From: Fulvimarina pelagi HTCC2506
Lineage (GTDB): Bacteria > Pseudomonadota > Alphaproteobacteria > Rhizobiales > Rhizobiaceae
NCBI RefSeq assembly: GCF_000153705.1
Contig: NZ_DS022272.1
Coordinates: 2,091,857-2,155,856, forward strand
Length of the DNA: 64,000 nucleotides
Direction of reading: 5' to 3'
The notes beneath the pieces were generated by a model. It had not been told where the DNA came from, did no database searches, and worked only from the letters and a program-made list of their open reading frames with translations. Positions 58,204-64,000 of this stretch are shown here, in pieces. A program made the translations under genes and the position numbers. The first letter of the stretch is position 1, and every line of letters begins with the position of its first letter.

Positions 58204-59001
58204 TCATTCTCCGGCGCTCTCCGCCGTAAGCGCGCCTTCCAGCTTTCGGCGCCCCTGCTCGGTGCGCGGCTTCAATCCGTCGCGATGGTAGGTTTCTGCG
58301 AGGAGTTCACCGGCCCTTTGCTCGATCGATCCGCGGAGGCGATTGAAGAAATCGATGCGCGACAGGCCCGGATGGATCGGTTCGAGAAATTCGGCGTGGG
58401 CGGTTCCCGGCCAGCGGCGCACGTCGTGCCGTGGCCAATAGAGGCCGGAGTTGAGCGCGACCGGCACGACCGGAAGATCGAGTGTCTCGTAGAGCCGGTA
58501 GATTCCCTGGCGATAGTCCGGCGCCGAGCCGGGCTCGCTACGGGTGCCTTCGGGAAAAATCACGATCTGACGGCCCTCGGCGGCGGCAGCCTTGGCGTTC
58601 TCCAGCATGGAAGCAATCGCGCCGCCGCGTTTCTGGCGATCGACCGGGATCATGCCCATGAGCCTCGCATACTGGCCAAAGATCGGAATGCGCATAAGCT
58701 CCTTCTTGAGGATGAAGGACGGGCGATCGAGATGCGGGACCAGCGCGATGATGTCCCAAAAGGATTGATGTTTGGAGGCAATGATCGACTGGCCATCCGG
58801 AATGTTCTCGATGCCGGAGATCTCCGAACGCGTGCCGGCGAAGATCTTCAAAATCCAGAGGCTCGAGCGGCACCAACTGTTGATGATCCGCCAGTTGGTT
58901 GCTTCGGATACGAAAAACATCAACGGCAGGGCCGCCAAGAGGCGGACGACGAAATTCAGGTAAAAGGCAATCTGAAATAGGACCGAACGCACGATCAGCA
59001 T
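58204..59001 (-). CDS. plsC: 1-acyl-sn-glycerol-3-phosphate acyltransferase
   Basis: Makes phosphatidic acid from lysophosphatidic acid; 265 residues. An N-terminal hydrophobic segment (5-32), the HX4D motif with His78 and Asp83 (SKHQSFWD), and FPEGTRSEPGS. ATG at 59001 follows GAGAGACCCC. Divergent spacing and neighbours (ydcF, ftsX) match a conserved rhizobial order. Confidence 0.93.
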   Translation of the reverse strand: MLIVRSVLFQIAFYLNFVVRLLAALPLMFFVSEATNWRIINSWCRSSLWILKIFAGTRSEISGIENIPDGQSIIASKHQSFWDIIALVPHLDRPSFILKKELMRIPIFGQYARLMGMIPVDRQKRGGAIASMLENAKAAAAEGRQIVIFPEGTRSEPGSAPDYRQGIYRLYETLDLPVVPVALNSGLYWPRHDVRRWPGTAHAEFLEPIHPGLSRIDFFNRLRGSIEQRAGELLAETYHRDGLKPRTEQGRRKLEGALTAESAGE

Positions 59002-59221
59002 GAAGGGGTCTCTCTGGGCGGTTCTATCGTGAGCGTGAGGCGGCCAATTCGCGACCAGTGAGGCGCGCGGACCGGGCGCCGGATTGATCGAACGTCGAAC
59101 TCGACACTCGAAAGCTCATCCAAGGGCTTAGGTCAACCGCAAAGCACTGTGGAAGGCGACCCAGCCGAGCTGGAAGCATAGAACGGTGGAGCGGCACTCA
59201 AAGAGACGAGCATGGCTCAGT

Positions 59222-59926
59222 TCAAGCTGCAGGTTCCGCATTGGCGGATGAAACCATCGGATCGACTTCAACGATGGCGGCACGCACCCGCGCAGCCATG
59301 AGTTTGGCATATTCCATGACGAGTACTTCGAGCCCGCGCCGAGTGGGGATCGTATCGTCCTGCCAGAGCTCGTCCAGACGCACCGCTACCGGCGTGATAC
59401 GATCGAGATCGCCAACCCGGTCGAATTCGATCAGGGACCGTTGCATGTGATAGTCGCTCGTGACGAGGATCAGTTCGTCGAAGCCGTTCTCGGCTGCCCA
59501 GCGAACGGCTTCCATCGCGTTGCCTACCGTATCGAGCGCTGCGACGTCGATATCGACGCAGCATTCGAAGAGATCGAGATCGGTGTTGGTCGCCCGGGCG
59601 ATAGCGCGCGCGCTTGTGTTCTCGTTTACGCCGCTGATGAGCAGCCGTTTGCCGTAGCCGTTCTTGAGGAGCGATATCGCGCGTTCTATACGGTTTGCAC
59701 CCCCGGTAAGAACGACGATGGCATCGGCGGGAGGCACGTTCTCGAGGCGCGATACGGCTGCCGTCGTTTCAGCGTAGCGGAGAAAGCTGCCGACGATGAA
59801 GCCTCCTGCGACCAGCACGACGAGGCATAGGATGGCGAACCGTCTCTTTCGGCCACGACGCAGCATCTGAGCCCAGTTCGCCCGCTCCGAGATATCACCG
59901 GCGCCTCCGTCGTCTCCGCCTCTCAT
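59222..59926 (-). CDS. YdcF/ElyC-type DUF218 membrane protein
   Basis: A 234-residue protein with one N-terminal membrane helix (about 28-50) and a DUF218 domain: IVVLTGGANRIERAISLLKNGYGKRLLISGVN and ELILVTSDYHMQRSLIEF. ATG at 59926 has GGGG upstream; a TTG at 59953 is possible but badly spaced. Homologues such as ElyC/SanA affect envelope integrity or lipid-carrier use. It lies between plsC and ftsX on the same strand. Confidence 0.88.
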   Translation of the reverse strand: MRGGDDGGAGDISERANWAQMLRRGRKRRFAILCLVVLVAGGFIVGSFLRYAETTAAVSRLENVPPADAIVVLTGGANRIERAISLLKNGYGKRLLISGVNENTSARAIARATNTDLDLFECCVDIDVAALDTVGNAMEAVRWAAENGFDELILVTSDYHMQRSLIEFDRVGDLDRITPVAVRLDELWQDDTIPTRRGLEVLVMEYAKLMAARVRAAIVEVDPMVSSANAEPAA

Positions 59927-60046
59927 GAATGCCCCGTCGACATCGTGTCTCAAATCTCCGTCCGATCCACGTTACTGACTGCGTCACCGTAAAGCCGCAG
60001 GCTGATGCCGGACCTGCGTTTGGGGATAGCTAATAGAATATAGGGC

Positions 60047-61045
60047 TCAGTTTTCCACAGGCGATAGCATATCGATCAGAGAAAGCTGTTTCAGGACGGT
60101 GAAACGCGACGTGAAGGCTGTCAGGAACCCGACAAAAAAGATCAATACGCCGACGCCGAGATAGCCCACCCAGCCGATCGCGAACGAGCCGAAGAGGGCC
60201 GAGATCTGATCCGCCTCGGGGCGCGCTTGGTTGCTGGCGGTCCAAAGTCCCATACCCCAGAAGAGACCGATCGCACAGCCGCCGCCGGCCATTGCGCCCA
60301 CAAGGCCAATTCGAAGAAAATGGCGCTGAAACTGTTCGGCGATGAATTCCGAACGAGCACCAACGAAATGAAGCACCTCGACGATCTGCCTATTCCCCGC
60401 CATCGCACCGCGCGTAGCGAAAACCACTGTCAGCGCGGTAGCGACAAGGACAAGGACGAGAACGCCCGAGCCGGTGAGGATCATCGCGTTCGCCATGGCG
60501 ACGAGGCGTGACACCCAGGCCCGATGATCGTCGAGTTCGGCTTGAGGCACTGCCGCCTGCAACTCCGTTCGAAGGGCATCGAAATTCGGGGGATCGTCAC
60601 CATCAATCGAGATCACGACGAGACGCGGGACGGGAAGCTCGGTAAGTTCGAGTTCGGCACCGAGCCAAGGTTCCAGCAGCCGCGAGGTTGCAGCGTCGGT
60701 CAGCCTGGTAGCGGCTGCGACGCCGGACGTGCGGCGCGCCACCTCTTCGACCGATGCGAGAGCTGCGTCCATATCGAGACCTTCGCGCGGGATGATCTGC
60801 ACGGTGATTTCGCGCGAGATATCGTTTTGCCATTCGGCGGCGGTCTCAGAGACGAGGGTTACGGCGCCGACCGTGAGGCTCGCGAGAAAGGTCATGATCG
60901 CGACGGTGATGACCAGTGCTCGCCCCGAGACGCTCGACGAGGGCACGATGGGCGCCTGACGTTCGGTCTTGCGGCGTTCGAGGAGATCGCGAGCTCGCGC
61001 GAATGCCGGCTGCAGGAAAGCGGAATAGTCAGTCGTGGATTGCAA
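60047..61045 (-). CDS. ftsX: Cell division permease FtsX
   Basis: Membrane partner of FtsE, 332 residues. Four helices: one near 45-65 and three in the C-terminal half, with the periplasmic loop between helix 1 and 2. I use the TTG at 61045 because GGGAGGGAAGG precedes it directly; it overlaps the end of ftsE by 17 bases. An ATG at 61105 inside ftsE is less likely. FtsEX links division to peptidoglycan hydrolase activation. Confidence 0.93.
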   Translation of the reverse strand: MQSTTDYSAFLQPAFARARDLLERRKTERQAPIVPSSSVSGRALVITVAIMTFLASLTVGAVTLVSETAAEWQNDISREITVQIIPREGLDMDAALASVEEVARRTSGVAAATRLTDAATSRLLEPWLGAELELTELPVPRLVVISIDGDDPPNFDALRTELQAAVPQAELDDHRAWVSRLVAMANAMILTGSGVLVLVLVATALTVVFATRGAMAGNRQIVEVLHFVGARSEFIAEQFQRHFLRIGLVGAMAGGGCAIGLFWGMGLWTASNQARPEADQISALFGSFAIGWVGYLGVGVLIFFVGFLTAFTSRFTVLKQLSLIDMLSPVEN

Positions 61046-61688
61046 GCCTTCCCTCCCCCAGCATGAGGCGACGCGCACCGATCTGATCCATGAGGCCGAA
61101 ATCATGGGTGGCGATCACGACTGCGGTGCCCGTCCGATTCAGTTCCAGGAAGAGGCGCAGGAGGCGACGCGCCATGGGTGGATCGACATTGCCGGTGGGC
61201 TCATCGGCAAGCAGAATGTCAGGCTGGTCGATGAGCGCACGCGCGATCGCAGCGCGCTGCTTCTCGCCGCCGGACATCGTCACAGGAGAGGCATTCATGC
61301 GCGCACCGAGCCCAACCCATTCGATGAGGTCGACGACATCCTGGCGATAGCTCTCTTCGGAACGGCCCCGAACGCGCAACGGCAGCGCGACGTTTTCGAA
61401 GGTGGTTAGGTGATCGAGCAAGCGGAAGTCCTGAAAGACGATTCCAATGCGCCTGCGGATCGAGGGCAGATCCCGGCGCGACAGCGTTGCCACGTCGCGC
61501 CCAAGCACGCTAATCGACCCACGTGTCGGCCGGAGGGCCAGAAACAGCATGCGCAAGAGGCTCGTCTTTCCAGCACCGGACGGCCCGGTGAGGAACTGGA
61601 ATGATTGCTTCCGGATCTCGAAGGTGAGATCGCGCAGGATCTCCTCCCCGGCATCGTAGCGCAAACCGACATTGTCGAATCTGATCAC
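61029..61688 (-). CDS. ftsE: Cell division ATP-binding protein FtsE
   Basis: ABC ATPase, 219 residues, the usual FtsE size when started at the GTG at 61688 (VIRFDNVGLRYDAGEEIL). Walker A GPSGAGKT (35-42), Q-loop FQDFRLLDHLT, signature MSGGEKQR, Walker B ILLADEPTGNVD, H-loop ATHDFGLMD. The open frame extends upstream but overlaps the divergent region without homology. Co-transcribed with ftsX. Confidence 0.95.
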   Translation of the reverse strand: MIRFDNVGLRYDAGEEILRDLTFEIRKQSFQFLTGPSGAGKTSLLRMLFLALRPTRGSISVLGRDVATLSRRDLPSIRRRIGIVFQDFRLLDHLTTFENVALPLRVRGRSEESYRQDVVDLIEWVGLGARMNASPVTMSGGEKQRAAIARALIDQPDILLADEPTGNVDPPMARRLLRLFLELNRTGTAVVIATHDFGLMDQIGARRLMLGEGRLAIHD

Positions 61689-61905
61689 GGAACGCCGCTT
61701 TCCCTTGTCTTGCCCTACGCCTCGCTCTGGCGAACTTCGCTGTAAAAGCGGCGAAACTCCGACGACTCTCTTTGAGGACGTCGAAGCGACGCGCCACACC
61801 GCCTTGGCGCGAGATCGGCCGGGCGAACTATCTTCGCTCGACCCTGCGCGAGCCTCGCACGAGCTTGGAATGGTTACTAAAGACTGTCAAAGTACGGTGG
61901 GCAGA

Positions 61906-62658
61906 ATGAGCCGAACCTCGATGAACGAGCATCTCAACAAGACGCGACTAGGACGGCGACGGAGCGGTCGCTCTCGCAGGCCGCTCGTCATCGACGGTCA
62001 TTCGCGGAGACTCGACGAGTCCTCACCGCGCAATCGTATATTCGGTAGTGGCGGCTTCTGGCATATCGGCGCCTCACACTGGAGTAAATCTCACCACACG
62101 CTGCAAGGCGACATCGGACGTCCGACCACTTTTTTTGGTCGCCGGCCCGAACCTGAAGTCGATCTTTTCCGACACGAGGATGGTCGTTCGAGGGTGGAAG
62201 AAGACGAGAGCGACACCCCACCGCCCTCTTCCCTGCCGCTGATGATCGCGTGCATCGCTGGCGCGGCGATGGCCGCGCTCTTCATCCTGCCGAATCTTTT
62301 CGATCTCGCGAGCGGTTCGGCCGCACGAATTTCGATCAGCGAGAGCGATGCTTCACTCGGCAACGGTATCGGCGTCTCAAATCTCAAAGCCGATCTTTCG
62401 GCGCGCGAAGGCACATCCGTGCTGACGCTCACAGGAGAGGTCTCGAACGCCGCAAACGACCAGACGGTGCCGCCGATCGAGATCGTCCTGACGGACGGAG
62501 AAGGCGGGCGCATCGTTCGCCGGATCGAGGTGACGCACGATGCTCTCCGCAATGGCGATAGCCTCGGCTTCTCGTCCTCAGTCTTGCTGCCCGATGCGAT
62601 GAGGGGACGCCTTGAACTCTCGCTGCGTCCTGCCGCTTCGACCGGCGGGCGGCCTTGA
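61906..62658 (+). CDS. Membrane protein with DUF3426-like periplasmic domain
   Basis: A 250-residue protein: a basic, charged N-terminal half (1-110), one membrane helix (about 112-132; LMIACIAGAAMAALFILPNL), and a periplasmic domain (140-245) with VSNLKADLSAREGTSVLTLTGEVSN and VPPIEIVLTDGEGGRIVRRIEV, the DUF3426 pattern. Homologues often begin with an MJ0042 zinc ribbon; no CxxC motif is seen here. ATG at 61906 has GGTGGG upstream. Its stop overlaps the hpt start (TGATG). Divergent from ftsE. Confidence 0.72.
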   Translation: MSRTSMNEHLNKTRLGRRRSGRSRRPLVIDGHSRRLDESSPRNRIFGSGGFWHIGASHWSKSHHTLQGDIGRPTTFFGRRPEPEVDLFRHEDGRSRVEEDESDTPPPSSLPLMIACIAGAAMAALFILPNLFDLASGSAARISISESDASLGNGIGVSNLKADLSAREGTSVLTLTGEVSNAANDQTVPPIEIVLTDGEGGRIVRRIEVTHDALRNGDSLGFSSSVLLPDAMRGRLELSLRPAASTGGRP

Positions 62659-63203
62659 TGCGGCGGCACGGGCGAACCGTTCTAGAGCTTTTCGCCGAGA
62701 AGCAGATCGAAACGGAAGTCGACCGGATCGCGACGGAGATCGCCACCCACTGTTCCGGCGATCCCAGCAATCTGATGCTGGTCGCGGTGCTGAAAGGCGC
62801 CTTTGTCTTTACGGCCGATCTGATGCGCGCCCTAAGCCGCAAGGGCGTTGCGCCGGAAGTCGAATTCATTTCGCTGTCGAGTTACGGCGCCGGCACCGTC
62901 GGCGGCGAGGTACGACTCTTTCGCGATATCGAACGACCGGTCGACGGCCGAGACGTCGTGCTGGTCGAAGACATTCTGGAGAGCGGTCGCACGGTAGCCC
63001 TGGCGCGCAAGCTGATGTGGGAACGCGGCGCGAAATCGGTGCGGCTTGCCGTCCTCCTCGACAAACCCGGACACCGCAAGGTGGAGATCGAAGCAGAACA
63101 CGTCGGATTCACGTGCCCCGACAAGTTCGTCGTCGGCTATGGTCTGGATGCCGGCTACCGGTTTCGCGAGCTTCCATTCATCGGCTATCTCGTCGAGGAG
63201 TAG
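62658..63203 (+). CDS. hpt: Hypoxanthine phosphoribosyltransferase
   Basis: Purine salvage enzyme (hypoxanthine/guanine + PRPP to IMP/GMP), 181 residues. PRPP-binding loop VVLVEDILESGRT, VAVLKGAFVFTADL near the N-terminus, and VGYGLDAGYRFRELPFIG near the C-terminus. ATG at 62658 shares its first base with the preceding stop. The position next to ftsE and a response regulator is common in related genomes. Confidence 0.94.
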   Translation: MRRHGRTVLELFAEKQIETEVDRIATEIATHCSGDPSNLMLVAVLKGAFVFTADLMRALSRKGVAPEVEFISLSSYGAGTVGGEVRLFRDIERPVDGRDVVLVEDILESGRTVALARKLMWERGAKSVRLAVLLDKPGHRKVEIEAEHVGFTCPDKFVVGYGLDAGYRFRELPFIGYLVEE

Positions 63204-63526
63204 GACACCTTTCGGCAACGGATCGAACGCCTCTCCACTACCCCTCGATCGAACTGTTTCTCGAAAAATACTCGTGTACTGAGCCGGATCTGAAAAGGCT
63301 TCGGAGAAGGGGCCGTTCGCGGGGATCATGGGTCGCGATACAGCTTAAGGTCAGTTTCGCGATGCATTTTCACCATTGAGGCGTCCGCATGGTTCACGAA
63401 ATGTTGAAAAGAAGCCTGAACGGAACGACGGACTCATTCAGGCCATCATTGATCCCAAGCGTGCGGAGAGAAAAGAAAGTTTCAGCTCCGGTGTGAGTTT
63501 GCGGACCGGCATTAAAGGTAGGCACT
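63204..63526. other. Intergenic region before the response regulator
   Basis: About 320 bases with no recognised gene on either strand. It must hold the response regulator promoter; the ribosome site AAAGGTAGG lies just before the ATG at 63527. No repeat or strong hairpin stands out. Confidence 0.4.
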
Positions 63527-63928
63527 ATGGCGAGCATCTTGATTGCCGAAGACGAACAGGCGGTTCGCCACCTCGTCGCGCGCGCCCTTCGCATGGACGG
63601 CCACGACGTCTCTGAAGCCGAAGACGGCGCGGAAGCCCTCGATCTTCTGGACGAGGCAGGTGGGCGGTTCGACCTGATCCTATCCGATATCCGGATGCCG
63701 GCGATGACGGGCATCGAGCTCGCCCATGAGGCCGCGCGGAAATGGCCGAAGATCAAGATCCTGCTGATGACCGGCTACGCCGAGCAGAAGGAAGCGGCGA
63801 CCGAACTCACCGCGATTGTCGAAGACGTTCTCGACAAGCCTTTCGCCATCGGCGAGGTACGCGAGCGAGTAGGTGAAACCTTGGCGGCAGCCGAATCAAA
63901 ACCGAACGCAGAACGGATCTGCGCCTGA
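63527..63928 (+). CDS. cpdR: Single-domain response regulator (CpdR-like)
   Basis: A 133-residue receiver domain with no output domain. Acidic pocket at residues 8-10 (EDE), phosphoacceptor Asp54 in SDIRMPAMTG, Thr in LLMTGYA, and Lys in DKPF. The C-terminal tail (120-133) is short. It resembles CpdR, which controls ClpXP-dependent proteolysis in Caulobacter and rhizobia, and hpt is a typical neighbour. The CpdR assignment is by look and context; another receiver family is possible. Confidence 0.75.
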   Translation: MASILIAEDEQAVRHLVARALRMDGHDVSEAEDGAEALDLLDEAGGRFDLILSDIRMPAMTGIELAHEAARKWPKIKILLMTGYAEQKEAATELTAIVEDVLDKPFAIGEVRERVGETLAAAESKPNAERICA

Positions 63929-63976
63929 AGCCGGTCGAGAAGCGCGACCTTCACGCTGGACAACATCGAACGAGAG

Positions 63977-64000
63977 GCCCGGGCCGTCGCCGGCCCGGGC
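63977..64000 (+). terminator. Strong hairpin at window end
   Basis: A perfect 9-bp stem (GCCCGGGCC / GGCCCGGGC) with a 6-base loop ends at the window edge, 49 bases after the response regulator stop. A T-run, if any, is outside the window. Confidence 0.65.

Overview
The window looks like chromosomal DNA from a GC-rich alphaproteobacterium, most likely Hyphomicrobiales (rhizobia/Aurantimonas-like). The basis is gene content and order: seven-gene mrp, galU / lytic transglycosylase / DUF459 / gltD / gltB / threonine aldolase, a tad/cpa pilus operon, plsC / ydcF / ftsX / ftsE / hpt / response regulator, an HWE histidine kinase, and a ROSE-type thermometer before hsp20. No database search was possible, so the family-level placement is inference.

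Layout. 1-5977 (minus): Mrp Na+/H+ antiporter operon mnhA-G; mnhG runs off the left edge. 6.2-10.4 kb (plus): oligopeptidase B, a DHA2-type MFS exporter and a small Rmf/CrpP-like protein. 10.4-13.5 kb (minus): a run of redox genes (diheme cytochrome c, cytochrome c', Fe/Mn superoxide dismutase, cytochrome P460). 13.6-19.6 kb: a class IV aminotransferase, a Tat-lipoprotein L,D-transpeptidase, a Rieske-FAD oxidoreductase, two tandem TM2 proteins and a HerA-like ATPase. 20.3-30.2 kb: HWE kinase, CorA, KdsD, outer-membrane barrel, GalU, lytic transglycosylase and DUF459; most of these are envelope or polysaccharide functions. 30.2-39.4 kb: glutamate synthase, with gltB and gltD separated by a terminator, a glutathione S-transferase gene and a decayed VapC toxin remnant; then threonine aldolase and a second Rmf-like protein. 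39.4-41.7 kb: hsp20 with heat-shock promoter and ROSE-like leader, a hairpin-rich intergenic region, and a lysophospholipase-like hydrolase. 41.7-52.6 kb (mostly minus): Flp pilus genes pilA-cpaA-(PAP2)-cpaBCDEF-tadBC, plus a divergent secretin N-domain protein. 52.6-55.6 kb: pyrimidine/nucleoside salvage (deoB, upp, cdd) with a retropepsin-like protease. 55.8-64 kb: slyX, ankyrin protein, DUF2125, ChaC, PlsC, YdcF, FtsX, FtsE, a DUF3426-like membrane protein, hpt and a single-domain response regulator.

Most of the window is core chromosome with tight, often overlapping operons. I found no insertion sequence, phage, CRISPR array, rRNA or tRNA. The most interesting points are the VapC relic inside the glt region, the ROSE-like thermometer with a sigma-32-type promoter, the hairpin next to the ribosome site of the first Rmf-like gene, mutually exclusive hairpins before the hydrolase at 40579, repeated CtrA-like sites at the pilus promoters, a DUF459 protein lacking canonical SGNH catalytic residues, and the clustered cytochrome/SOD genes.
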